Made by a program: the position numbers and the translations under genes
The notes under the pieces: generated by a model
What the model was told of the DNA's origin: nothing
The model's database searches: none
The model's input: the letters and a program-made list of their open reading frames with translations, nothing else
In this document: positions 55,464-63,808 of the stretch, in pieces
Layout: every line of letters begins with the position of its first letter
Position numbering within the stretch: position 1 is the first letter of the stretch
Assembly (NCBI RefSeq): GCF_035666175.1
Contig: NZ_CP142016.1
Span: forward strand, 496,001-560,000
Origin: Riemerella anatipestifer
GTDB lineage: Bacteria; Bacteroidota; Bacteroidia; Flavobacteriales; Weeksellaceae
Length of the DNA: 64,000 bases
Direction of reading: 5' to 3'

Positions 55464-56058
55464 ATGAGTCTAGAAGTAGACAACTATTTCATAGAAAAAA
55501 CAAATGCTGTTAAAAAACGGTATCATAAAGATGACATCATAGTAGAAGAAGGAATGATATCTCGTTTTTTTTATTATCTAGAGCAAGGGGATTTGTGTGT
55601 GTATCATTTTACTGAAGATGGAAAAGAGTTTTTACAACATAAGGTAAGAGAACATACTTTTTTTGGTGAGCCTGCTACATTACTAGAAAAACCTTTCCCA
55701 GGAACAGTAAAGGTGACTTCAGAAGAGGCTCTAGTTATCAAAATTGAAAGAGCTAAATTCATGGAATTTCTCTCTTCACATCTTGATTGGAATATAGATT
55801 TTATGAAAACTATAGCCGCGAAAGCATTGGGTAGAAGTGATGCTCTAAAAAATATTATTTTTCAAAATCCTGAAGAAAAAATCCTGAATCTTTTAAATAA
55901 TTATAAAAAAGGCAAAAAAGGAAGAAATGCTTATAAAATTAACAAGAAACGAAATGGCACAGATGCTAGGACTAACAGTAGAAACAGTAATAAGAACCAT
56001 TAAAAAAATGGAAAAAAAAGGACTATTAAAAATATTGAAGGGAAAGGTTCACTATTAA
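55464..56058 (+). pseudogene. Crp/Fnr-family regulator, frameshifted in an A6 tract
   Basis: The sensor domain (about residues 1-145, with FFYYLEQGDLCVYHF) reads in one frame, then runs into meaningless Lys/Asn-rich sequence. The helix-turn-helix (LTRNEMAQMLGLTVETVIRT and a tail ending KVHY) lies in the next frame, ending at the TAA at 56056-56058. Removing one A from the A6 run at 55905-55910 joins both into a normal protein of about 197 residues. As written it cannot bind DNA. Position suggests it once activated the nos genes, possibly through the palindrome at 58116. A homopolymer sequencing error or slippage switching are alternatives. Confidence 0.82.
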
Positions 56059-56069
56059 AAAGACTGTAC

Positions 56070-57290
56070 ATGAATAAAATATCAGATAATTTTTTGGTAA
56101 AATTAGGACTATTCAACTTTCTTTTAGTAGCGATTTTAGGTGCTATAATGAGGTATAAGATTGTTTGGTCTATGCCCTTTTTCAATCAAAAGCATCTTCA
56201 GGAAGCTCACTCACATTTTGCTTTCTATGGCTGGGTAAGTTCAGTAATATACTTGCTCATGATATACTCTACAAGAGAAACATTATCAACCAAGCAGTTG
56301 CATACATACAAAACCTTTATTATTCTAAATTTTGTAGCATCATACGGCATGCTATTTTCCTTTTTGTACGGAGGTTATTATTGGGGTTCTATATTTTGGT
56401 CTGCAATGGCTTTATTTCTAAGTTTTGGAATGTTATTTTTATGGATAAAGGACTATAAACATATACAACATCCTTTTAAAGTTTGGTTTCTAGGAGGTTT
56501 ATTTTTTGCTGGATTTTCTTCCTTTGGCGTTTTTAGTTTAGCTTATATGAAAGCCTTTGGAATTATTCATCAATCCTTATATTGGGCTTCCACATTATTT
56601 TACCTACATTTTCAGTACAATGGTTTTTTTGTACTATCATGCATAGGCATTATTCTCAGCTCTTTACCTTTACAACAAAAAGATTTATATAAACACAATC
56701 TTATTTTTGGAGCATTTGCCTTATCTACATTATGCTCTTATACCTTATCTATCAGCTGGATTGACAACTCTAAGTGGCTTTTAGGAATATCACTACTCGG
56801 AAATATCATTCAACTTTTAGCAATATATGGGTTAGCTCACCTAATAAAAAAGCACTTTAGAGTTTTTATAAAGAAATATACTTTATTAGAAAAGATAATT
56901 TTTAGTGTTGTTATTATATCTTATCTTATTAAAGTACTATTACAACAGATTTCAATTATTCCAGAAATAAGCCAATGGGTTTTTGGATTCAGAATGATAG
57001 TCATCGCTTATCTTCATTTGGTACTATTGGTTTGCATTAGTAGTTTCTTGTTACTTCAAATCATTGTAAAATATGGCTTTTATCAATCTAAAATAGTCAA
57101 AACAGGGTTAATTTTATATTTAGTATCTATCATATTGAACGAGTTAGTACTTGCTCAAATTGGGTTATTATCCTTGGTCAATATGTATTGGCGTTGGTCT
57201 CCTGTAATGTTATGGTGGATTTCTGTTGCTCTTATATTAGCTATTACACTCATTTTTATCGGATTGAAAATAAAAAATAAAGAGGAATGA
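56070..57290 (+). CDS. Polytopic membrane protein, heme-copper-oxidase-like
   Basis: 406 residues with about 12 membrane segments. QEAHSHFAFYGWVSS in helix 2, YLHFQYNGFF in the middle and YLHLVLLV near residue 315 place histidines within helices, as in NorB/CcoN or NnrS-type haem proteins. I know related flavobacterial proteins only as uncharacterised. Its position between NO-responsive regulators and the nos genes suggests a role in NO handling or electron supply. It follows the Crp/Fnr gene by 11 bases. Confidence 0.6.
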   Translation: MNKISDNFLVKLGLFNFLLVAILGAIMRYKIVWSMPFFNQKHLQEAHSHFAFYGWVSSVIYLLMIYSTRETLSTKQLHTYKTFIILNFVASYGMLFSFLYGGYYWGSIFWSAMALFLSFGMLFLWIKDYKHIQHPFKVWFLGGLFFAGFSSFGVFSLAYMKAFGIIHQSLYWASTLFYLHFQYNGFFVLSCIGIILSSLPLQQKDLYKHNLIFGAFALSTLCSYTLSISWIDNSKWLLGISLLGNIIQLLAIYGLAHLIKKHFRVFIKKYTLLEKIIFSVVIISYLIKVLLQQISIIPEISQWVFGFRMIVIAYLHLVLLVCISSFLLLQIIVKYGFYQSKIVKTGLILYLVSIILNELVLAQIGLLSLVNMYWRWSPVMLWWISVALILAITLIFIGLKIKNKEE

Positions 57291-57655
57291 AATTCCTCTT
57301 TATAAACAATAAAATTTTCTCCCTCATGTGTTAGCTTCCCCGAGTGTCCATCTTGAAGAATCTCCCATGAGATAAGATTTCCCTCAAAAATCGGATTACC
57401 CTCGTGATTAGTTCCTTTGGCATTAAGTTCATATTTTACACCATCTTTTTCTAAGTTTACCGCTACCTCATCACCTTTTGCAAAGTAAACTATGGTAATA
57501 GAGGTACCATCTGTACCCTTATAGGTCTTTTGGGGCTGTACAAGACTTTGTTCTGCCGTAAGATTTGGAGATGGTGTTGTTGTAGTTCCTTTGTCATTAC
57601 ACTCTATGAATACTCCTGCTACTACACAGGCAAAAAACAGGTATACTATTTTCAT
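57155..57655 (-). CDS. Exported MliC-like protein with suspect C-terminus
   Basis: 166 residues. A signal peptide of about 19 residues precedes a Thr-rich spacer and a domain of about 75 residues (TYKGTDGTSITIVYFAKGDE onward) with the strand pattern of MliC lysozyme inhibitors. That domain ends near IVYKE (about 120); the last 45 residues overlap the 3' end of the membrane-protein gene by 136 bases on the other strand and read through a terminator hairpin, so a natural stop may have been lost. Lipidation is uncertain, as the residues before Cys19 (FIEC) are a poor lipobox. Confidence 0.6.
   Translation of the reverse strand: MKIVYLFFACVVAGVFIECNDKGTTTTPSPNLTAEQSLVQPQKTYKGTDGTSITIVYFAKGDEVAVNLEKDGVKYELNAKGTNHEGNPIFEGNLISWEILQDGHSGKLTHEGENFIVYKEEFHSSLFFIFNPIKMSVIANIRATEIHHNITGDQRQYILTKDNNPI
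57280..57300. terminator. Terminator hairpin at the convergent gene ends
   Basis: AAGAGGAAT (57280-57288) pairs with ATTCCTCTT (57292-57300); the TGA stop of the membrane-protein gene lies in the loop. The minus-strand lipoprotein frame runs through it, which argues that its last 45 codons are not original. Confidence 0.55.
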
Positions 57656-57659
57656 AAAA

Positions 57660-58058
57660 CTATGGTTTTAGACTCAGGATATATTTTACCATTTTTTTTG
57701 CATTTTCTTCACTCATACCAGAGTGTGGAGTCATTGGAACCTCTCCCCAATTCCCCTTCCCTCCTTCAACTATTTTTTTTGCAAGCATATCAATATCTGC
57801 ATCAGTGTATTTATTTGCTATATCCTGATAGGAAGGCCCTACCAATTTGGTGTCCACTTTATGACATCCTAAACAATCCGCTCCTTCTATAAGTACCAAT
57901 CCTTCGTCTTTGTTAGGTAAATTTGTATTTTCTTTAGGAGCTGGTTCTTCAAGCATAATATTACTTTCTTTAGCTAGACTATTTTCTTTCTGTTCATCTT
58001 TTTGATTACACCCAATGATAGCTATAATACCTAGTGTATAAACCAATATTTTTTTCAT
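57660..58058 (-). CDS. Lipoprotein cytochrome c
   Basis: 132 residues. The signal peptide ends in IIGC (lipid-modified Cys17); after an acidic spacer comes one class I haem c domain with CLGCH and the axial Met in VPMTPHSGM. It should carry electrons in the periplasm, anchored to a membrane. It is transcribed divergently from the cytochrome c-nosZ unit and shares the palindromic promoter region at 58116. Confidence 0.88.
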   Translation of the reverse strand: MKKILVYTLGIIAIIGCNQKDEQKENSLAKESNIMLEEPAPKENTNLPNKDEGLVLIEGADCLGCHKVDTKLVGPSYQDIANKYTDADIDMLAKKIVEGGKGNWGEVPMTPHSGMSEENAKKMVKYILSLKP

Positions 58059-58115
58059 AATAAAAAGATTTTTATAAAATTATCATACAAATGTCAATAA
58101 ATTAAACCCAATATT

Positions 58116-58133
58116 TTATGATTCGAATCATAA
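58116..58133. promoter_or_regulatory. FNR/DNR-type operator, perfect palindrome
   Basis: TTATGATTCGAATCATAA is a perfect 18-bp palindrome containing TGAT-N4-ATCA, the core of Fnr/Dnr sites (TTGAT-N4-ATCAA). Its centre is about 43 bases upstream of the start predicted from the box at 58155-58162, the usual position for activation. Confidence 0.65.
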
Positions 58134-58154
58134 GCTACAGCCCTACTATAAAGG

Positions 58155-58162
58155 TACCTTTG
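58155..58162 (+). promoter_or_regulatory. -7 promoter box of the cytochrome c-nosZ unit
   Basis: TACCTTTG, 30 bases upstream of the cytochrome c ATG. No -33 TTTG at the right distance, consistent with dependence on an activator. Confidence 0.55.
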
Positions 58163-58191
58163 TCAGAGAAACATTAATACCTATTTGTAAA

Positions 58192-58686
58192 ATGAAAAAG
58201 CTTAAATTATTTTTAATGAGTGGGGCAGTTTTGTCCGCTTTATCATGCGGCGGAAACAATAAGCCTGAAGATAGTGTATCTGTAACCTCTACAGAAACAG
58301 CTCAAAGTAACGAAACACCTTCTACAGAAGGAAGCTATGACCCTCAAGTAGGGCTAGGCAAATTTAATACTAGTAATGTAGATGTAACCAAATTTGATGC
58401 AACCATGGCTTCCGAAGGTGAAAAACTTGCAGAAGTCAAGTGTATTTCTTGTCATAAACCAAGTGATGAGAAATTAGTAGGACCAGGCTGGAAAGGTGTA
58501 ACCCAACGCCGCACCGCTCCTTGGATTATGAATTTTATTACTAATCCAGACCCAATGATTGACAAAGACCCTGAACTACAAAAACAACTAGAACAGTGTA
58601 TGGTAAGAATGCCTAACCAAAGTTTAAGCGATCAAGATGCGAGAAATATATTGGAATATATGAGACAAATTGATGGTGCAAAATAA
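58192..58686 (+). CDS. Lipoprotein cytochrome c of the nos cluster
   Basis: 164 residues. Lipobox ALSC (Cys19), a spacer rich in Ser, Thr and Glu, then a haem c domain with CISCH and VRMPNQSLS providing the axial Met. It probably donates electrons to NosZ, encoded 12 bases downstream. Cytochromes in this position are typical of clade II nos clusters. Confidence 0.9.
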   Translation: MKKLKLFLMSGAVLSALSCGGNNKPEDSVSVTSTETAQSNETPSTEGSYDPQVGLGKFNTSNVDVTKFDATMASEGEKLAEVKCISCHKPSDEKLVGPGWKGVTQRRTAPWIMNFITNPDPMIDKDPELQKQLEQCMVRMPNQSLSDQDARNILEYMRQIDGAK

Positions 58687-58698
58687 AACATTACAATT

Positions 58699-60705
58699 AT
58701 GAAGATAAATAAAATATTAGGCTATTCGGCACTATTTCTAGGGAGCATCTACGCCCTAGAAAGTTGTAAACCCAAAGGGACGGAAAATGCTGTAGCTGGT
58801 GATGCAGCAGAAAAAGTATATGTGGCACCGGGTAAACATGACGAATTTTATAATTTTGTCAGCGGTGGTTTTAACGGACAAATGGGAGTCTATGGTTTAC
58901 CTAGCGGGAGATTACTAAAAGTAGTTCCTATATTCTCCGTAAATCCCGAAAATGGCTATGGTTACAGTGAAGAAACTAAGCCCATGTTAGAAACTTCACA
59001 TGGTTTTATTCCTTGGGATGACCAGCATCACCTTGAACTTTCACAAACCAATGGAGAAGTTGATGGGCGTTGGATTTTTGCTAACGCTAATAACACACCT
59101 CGCATCGCAAGAGTAGACCTTTCTAGCTTTAAAACAGTAGAAGTTTTAGAGCTACCAAACTCCGCAGGAAATCATTCATCTCCTTTTATTACAGAAAATA
59201 CAGAGTATGTAGTAGCTGGAACTCGTTTTTCTGTACCTACTGATGATGCTAATGGTGATGTACCCATTAATAGTTTTAAAGAAAATTTTAAAGGCGTAAT
59301 TTCCTTTGTAAAAGTAGATAAAACAACAGGAGAAATGAAACTGGCTTTTCAAATAGAAGCCCCTGGAGTTAATTTCGACTTATCTCATGCAGGCAAAGGT
59401 AAATCTCATGGCTGGTTTTTCTTCTCTTGTTATAATTCAGAGCAGGCTAATAGCCTATTAGAAGTTAACGCTTCTCAATTTGACAAAGATTTCATCATGG
59501 CTTTAGACTGGAAAAAAGCAGAAAAATATGTGAAAGCAGGTAAAGGGAGAAAGGTAAAAACCCAATACGCACACAACAAATGGAATGAGGAAACCCATAC
59601 AGGTAGTTCTAAAATGGAACAAGAAGTAACGGTGCTGTCAGCTAAAGAACTTAAAGATTTATGCTACTTTATGCCAACACCTAAATCACCACATGGGTGT
59701 GATATAGACCCTACAGGTGAGTATATTGTAGGTTCGGGTAAATTAGCAGCTCTGATTCCTGTACATAGCTTCAGTAAAATGCTGAATGCTATCAAAAACA
59801 AAGAGTTTGCTGGAGAATATGACGGCATTCCTATTCTAAAATACGAATCTACCCTACACGGAGAAGTTCAAAAACCTGGTTTAGGTCCTCTTCATACAGA
59901 ATTTGATGATAAAGGTTATGCTTATACTTCATTCTTTGTTTCTTCGGAGGTTGTAAAATGGGATATCAAAACTCTCAAAGTTTTAGATCGTCAACCTACA
60001 TTCTATTCCATAGGACATTTAATGATTCCAGGGGGAGACTCTAAGAAGCCTTTCGGTAAATATTTGGTAGCTTATAACAAAATTACCAAAGATAGATTTT
60101 TACCTACAGGTCCAGAACTAGCTCAGTCTGCACAGTTATATGACATTAGTGGTGATAAGATGAAACTTTTACTAGACTTCCCTACATTTGGAGAGCCTCA
60201 TTACGCACAAGCTCTTCCTGCAAAACTCATCGCAGATAAACAAGTAAAATTCTATGATATTTCTAAAAACAAACACCCTTATGTAACCAAAGGTGAAGGT
60301 GAATCTAGAGTAGTTAGAGATGGTAATAAAGTTCATGTTTACATGACCTCCATCCGTTCTCATTTTGCTCCTGATAATATTGAGGGTATTAAAGTTGGTG
60401 ATGAAGTTTATTTCCATGTAACCAATCTGGAACAAGACTGGGATGTCCCTCATGGATTTGCGATTAAAGGTGCAGAAAATGCAGAACTCCTTATTATGCC
60501 TGGAGAAACTTGCACGCTTAAGTGGATTCCCAAAAAAGCAGGAATGTTCCCTATGTACTGTACTGACTTCTGCTCTGCTCTACACCAAGAAATGCAAGGC
60601 TATGTAAGAGTTTCACCAGCAGGAAGTTCAACACCTCTGTTGTTTAGCCTTAACAATAAAGCAGACAACGCCCAAGGTCCAGTAAAAAAAGCTGAAACTA
60701 AATAA
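58699..60705 (+). CDS. nosZ: Nitrous-oxide reductase NosZ, clade II
   Basis: 668 residues. The beta-propeller with the CuZ site includes DDQHHLELS and DPTGEYIVGSGK; the C-terminal cupredoxin domain has the CuA ligands in YCTDFCSALHQEMQG. The signal peptide is Sec-type and ends in a lipobox-like LESC, without the twin arginines of clade I, which is the clade II pattern. It reduces N2O to N2 in the periplasm. As no nitrate, nitrite or NO reductase genes are in view, it may act on N2O from elsewhere. Confidence 0.96.
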   Translation: MKINKILGYSALFLGSIYALESCKPKGTENAVAGDAAEKVYVAPGKHDEFYNFVSGGFNGQMGVYGLPSGRLLKVVPIFSVNPENGYGYSEETKPMLETSHGFIPWDDQHHLELSQTNGEVDGRWIFANANNTPRIARVDLSSFKTVEVLELPNSAGNHSSPFITENTEYVVAGTRFSVPTDDANGDVPINSFKENFKGVISFVKVDKTTGEMKLAFQIEAPGVNFDLSHAGKGKSHGWFFFSCYNSEQANSLLEVNASQFDKDFIMALDWKKAEKYVKAGKGRKVKTQYAHNKWNEETHTGSSKMEQEVTVLSAKELKDLCYFMPTPKSPHGCDIDPTGEYIVGSGKLAALIPVHSFSKMLNAIKNKEFAGEYDGIPILKYESTLHGEVQKPGLGPLHTEFDDKGYAYTSFFVSSEVVKWDIKTLKVLDRQPTFYSIGHLMIPGGDSKKPFGKYLVAYNKITKDRFLPTGPELAQSAQLYDISGDKMKLLLDFPTFGEPHYAQALPAKLIADKQVKFYDISKNKHPYVTKGEGESRVVRDGNKVHVYMTSIRSHFAPDNIEGIKVGDEVYFHVTNLEQDWDVPHGFAIKGAENAELLIMPGETCTLKWIPKKAGMFPMYCTDFCSALHQEMQGYVRVSPAGSSTPLLFSLNNKADNAQGPVKKAETK

Positions 60706-60711
60706 AAAAAG

Positions 60712-60736
60712 AAAGGGCGGACCTCTACCGCCCTTT
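60712..60736 (+). other. Hairpin behind nosZ without T run
   Basis: AAAGGGCGG (60712-60720) pairs with CCGCCCTTT (60728-60736), a GC-rich 9-bp stem with no T tract after it on the + strand. It may protect the nosZ 3' end or attenuate the genes behind it rather than end transcription. Confidence 0.55.
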
Positions 60737-60772
60737 ACAAATACAAATAATAATAAAAGACAATAAGCTGCA

Positions 60773-61360
60773 ATGAAAAACAATAAACTATCAATACTTT
60801 CTGTTCGGCTGCTTATTTTATGTGCTGTAGCGCTCATAGTAAGTATTTTTGTCCCTATTTGGGTAATTTACTTAGAAGCCCCACAGTACCCTGAAGGTCT
60901 AGAAATGTACCTCCATGCCAACAAAATTTCTGGCGATTACCAAATCATTAATGGGTTAAATCATTATATCGGAATGAAAGAAATTCATCAAGAGGATTTT
61001 TGGGAATTTAAAGTACTACCCTATATTTTAGTATTTTTTGCAGTTTTTGCTTTTGCAGTGGCTTGGTTTAGAAAGATTATAGGACTATACTCGTTCTGCA
61101 TATTATTCACACTATTTGGTATCGCCTTTATGGTAGATTTTTATTTATGGGAATATGATTATGGGCATAACCTTAAACCAGATGCAGCCATTGTAGTTCC
61201 TGGTATGACCTACCAACCTCCTCTCTTAGGCTATAAGCAACTCCTAAATTTTGGTGCATACTCCTACCCTTATACAGGAGGCTGGATAATGATAACAGTA
61301 GCATTAGTTGCACTTATACTTTCTTTTTTTGGCATTGTTAATCTGATATATTTTTTATAA
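60773..61360 (+). CDS. NosB-like membrane protein with IS-altered C-terminus
   Basis: 195 residues, about four membrane segments, with GLNHYIGMKEI in the large periplasmic loop. A membrane protein of this kind directly follows nosZ in clade II clusters (NosB in Wolinella), where it is thought to help electron transfer or NosZ maturation. The last nine codons come from the IS1-family element. Without it the frame would end EFKNTKN and stop at 62089-62091, five bases before nosL. The loss is confined to the tail, so function may persist. Confidence 0.75.
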   Translation: MKNNKLSILSVRLLILCAVALIVSIFVPIWVIYLEAPQYPEGLEMYLHANKISGDYQIINGLNHYIGMKEIHQEDFWEFKVLPYILVFFAVFAFAVAWFRKIIGLYSFCILFTLFGIAFMVDFYLWEYDYGHNLKPDAAIVVPGMTYQPPLLGYKQLLNFGAYSYPYTGGWIMITVALVALILSFFGIVNLIYFL

Positions 61361-62060
61361 TTTAGCCTAATGAAATGTACCAAATGTCAATCATCCAATA
61401 AGATTAAAGCAGGCTTTGCCAGAGAGCGACAGCGATATAAATGTAAAGATTGTGGCTATTTTTTCAGTGTTGAGAAAAAATCAGATGTAAAAACACTAGA
61501 ACAAAAGCGTCTTGCTTTAGAAATGTATCTAGAAGGGTTAGGCTTTCGAGCCATTGGGAGGCTATTAAATATTAGCTATGGAACAGTTTATCAATGGGTT
61601 AAGAAATGGGGAGAATCTGTAGAGCTTCCAAAAAATGAAGTTCCTATTGAAATAGTGGAATTAGATGAGATTCACAGCTATGTACAGCATAAAAAAACTA
61701 CTGTTGGAGCTGGATTGCTGTTGATAGACTTAGAAAAAGGTTCATCAGTTTTATTAGTGACAAACGGGACACAAAAACCTTCTTAAAACTTTGGGAGCAA
61801 TTGAAAAACAGAAATATAAATGTTTTTTGTAGTGATTATTGGAAAAGTTATTCAGAGCTGATACCCAGTGAAAGACACGTAACCTCCAAAGCAGAAACCT
61901 TTACAGTGGAGGGATATAACAGTAGAATAAGGCATTATTTGGCGAGATTTAAAAGAAAAACAAAGTGTTACTCTAAGTCAAAAACAATGTTGGAAAATTC
62001 TTTAAAACTTTTGTTCTTGAAACTAAATAATGAATTGAATATAATAATTTAACAATACCC
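61331..62060 (+). mobile_element. IS1-family insertion sequence (about 730 bp)
   Basis: Ends are GGCATTGTTAA at 61331 and, on the other strand, GGGTATTGTTAA at 62060, similar inverted repeats. A run of seven T occurs on both sides (61324-61330 and 62061-62067), the probable target repeat; because it is a T run its length is uncertain. Length and the two-frame transposase fit IS1. It is oriented with the nos genes, so transcription can run through. Confidence 0.82.
61370..62052 (+). CDS. IS1-family transposase in two frames (-1 frameshift)
   Basis: The first frame (61370-61786) has an N-terminal zinc finger (CTKCQSSNKIKAG, then YKCKDCGYFF), a helix-turn-helix, and ELDEIHSYV with the first catalytic Asp. 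The continuation (KTFLKLWEQ, then FCSDYWKSY with the second Asp and the HxxE-type end) lies in the -1 frame to 62052. Changing frame at GAAAAAGG near 61733-61740 joins them. IS1 elements make their transposase by -1 slippage on an A-rich site, so this may be normal, not decay. Confidence 0.78.
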
Positions 62061-62096
62061 TTTTTTTGAATTTAAAAACACTAAAAATTAAATCTT

Positions 62097-62510
62097 ATGA
62101 AACATTATATTTTAACATTATTATTAGCTTTTATCACATTCACTTCTTTTTCATGTAACAACAAAAATGTAGAAGCCATAGAACTAGGTAAAGACCAATG
62201 TTCACACTGTAAAATGACAATTCAAGATTCCCGATATGCCACCGAACTTATTACTGAAAAAGGCAGGATATACAAGTTTGATGATTTGGTATGTATGGAA
62301 GCCTACACAAGAGAAAATTCACAAAAAATAGGTAACGCCAAACTATTTGTTTCCGATTTTTTAACCTCAGAATTATTCCCTTTAGAAAAGGCATTCAAAA
62401 TTACAGGGGGACAAGTAAAAAGCCCTATGAATGGTAATATAGCCACATTTAAAAATAAGAATGAAGCTATTAAAGAAGCCCATAGATTACAAGCTTCTGT
62501 AATTAATTAA
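62097..62510 (+). CDS. nosL: NosL copper-chaperone lipoprotein
   Basis: 137 residues with lipobox SFSC (about Cys20). DQCSHCKMTIQDSRYATELI contains the CxxCxM copper-binding motif and KFDDLVCMEAY the following conserved part. NosL delivers Cu(I) to NosZ for CuZ assembly, with NosDFY. It sits after the IS1 element; before insertion its start was five bases from the stop of the NosB-like gene. Confidence 0.94.
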   Translation: MKHYILTLLLAFITFTSFSCNNKNVEAIELGKDQCSHCKMTIQDSRYATELITEKGRIYKFDDLVCMEAYTRENSQKIGNAKLFVSDFLTSELFPLEKAFKITGGQVKSPMNGNIATFKNKNEAIKEAHRLQASVIN

Positions 62511-62548
62511 AAAAACATCTTCCAAAAAAAGCCTTGATTAAATTCAGA

Positions 62549-63793
62549 ATGATGCTTTTAAAACGATTACTAATTCTTTTTTGTCTTACAACTACCCTAC
62601 TATCCTTTGCTAAAACCTATTTTGTAGGAGAAGGAAAGAGGTTTAGCACCATAAAATCAGCTCTCCAAAAAGCTAATAATGGAGACACGCTCATGGTTTA
62701 TTTTGGACATTACAAAGAAGGTAATCTAAATTTAGATAAGTCAATCACCTTAATTGGCATCAATTACCCTGTATTGGACGGTGAGTTTAGACATGAAATA
62801 GTATCTTTTCGGTCAGATTACATCACTCTTCAAGGCTTTAAAATCATAAATTCTGGAGCTGATGAAGTCAGAAATATTGGAGCGGTAAGGTTATATGACA
62901 GTCGTTTTTCTGTTATCAGAAATAATATTTTTCAAAATAATTATTTTGGAATTACGGTTCAAAGAGGCGAAAGATGTTTGATTGAAAACAATAAAATTAC
63001 TACTAATAGAGGGATTTCTCAGGAATCAATCGGAGATGGAATTCATGTATGGTCTAGTAATGAAATTTGGATTAAACGAAATTTCATCTCTGGACATAAA
63101 GATGGTATTTACCTAGAAAAAACAAACAACAGCTTCATTTTTAAAAACTTATCCTTAAAAAACAAACGCTACGGACTGCATTTTATGTTCTCACACAACA
63201 ATGTTTATACTGCTAATGTTTTTAGACAAAATGAAGCTGGGGTTGCTGTAATGTATAGTAGGAATGTAGAAATGAGCTACAATAAATTTTTGAATAATAA
63301 GGGTGAAAATGTCTACGGACTTTTACTGAAAGATTTATCATTTAGTAAAATAAAACACAATACTTTTCAGAATAATTCCGTAGGTGTTTTTATGGATGGC
63401 TCCTCCAAAATTGATTTTTACTACAACGAATTTAAAGACAACGGTTGGGGACTAAGAATAAACGCTAATTGTATTGAAAATAAACTATTTAATAATAATT
63501 TTATAGCAAATATTTTTGATGTAAGTACCAGTGGCAGCATTTTTCTTAACACCTTTAAAAACAACTATTGGGATAAGTATGAGGGCTATGATATAGATAA
63601 AGATGGTGTAGGCGATATACCTTTTTACCCTCTAAGTCTTTACGCAGTAATATCAGAACAAAACCCTATGATAATGATTCTTTTCGGAACTTTTTTTGTG
63701 GAACTGATGAATCGTTCCGAAAAACTCATGCCAAGTCTTACACCTGATAGTTTTGTAGACGAAACTCCTTTGATAAAACGAAACAATACTTAA
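62549..63793 (+). CDS. nosD: NosD, periplasmic copper-site assembly protein
   Basis: 414 residues from the ATG at 62549; a TTG 15 bases earlier is less likely. A signal peptide is followed by a right-handed beta-helix built from repeats (RNNIFQNNYFGITV, NRGISQESIGDGIHVW, KNKRYGLHFMFSHNN), the CASH/NosD pattern. With the ABC transporter NosFY it exchanges material needed to build CuZ in NosZ. The gene follows nosL by 38 bases. Confidence 0.94.
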   Translation: MMLLKRLLILFCLTTTLLSFAKTYFVGEGKRFSTIKSALQKANNGDTLMVYFGHYKEGNLNLDKSITLIGINYPVLDGEFRHEIVSFRSDYITLQGFKIINSGADEVRNIGAVRLYDSRFSVIRNNIFQNNYFGITVQRGERCLIENNKITTNRGISQESIGDGIHVWSSNEIWIKRNFISGHKDGIYLEKTNNSFIFKNLSLKNKRYGLHFMFSHNNVYTANVFRQNEAGVAVMYSRNVEMSYNKFLNNKGENVYGLLLKDLSFSKIKHNTFQNNSVGVFMDGSSKIDFYYNEFKDNGWGLRINANCIENKLFNNNFIANIFDVSTSGSIFLNTFKNNYWDKYEGYDIDKDGVGDIPFYPLSLYAVISEQNPMIMILFGTFFVELMNRSEKLMPSLTPDSFVDETPLIKRNNT

Positions 63794-63808
63794 TGAGTAA
63801 ATAACTAA

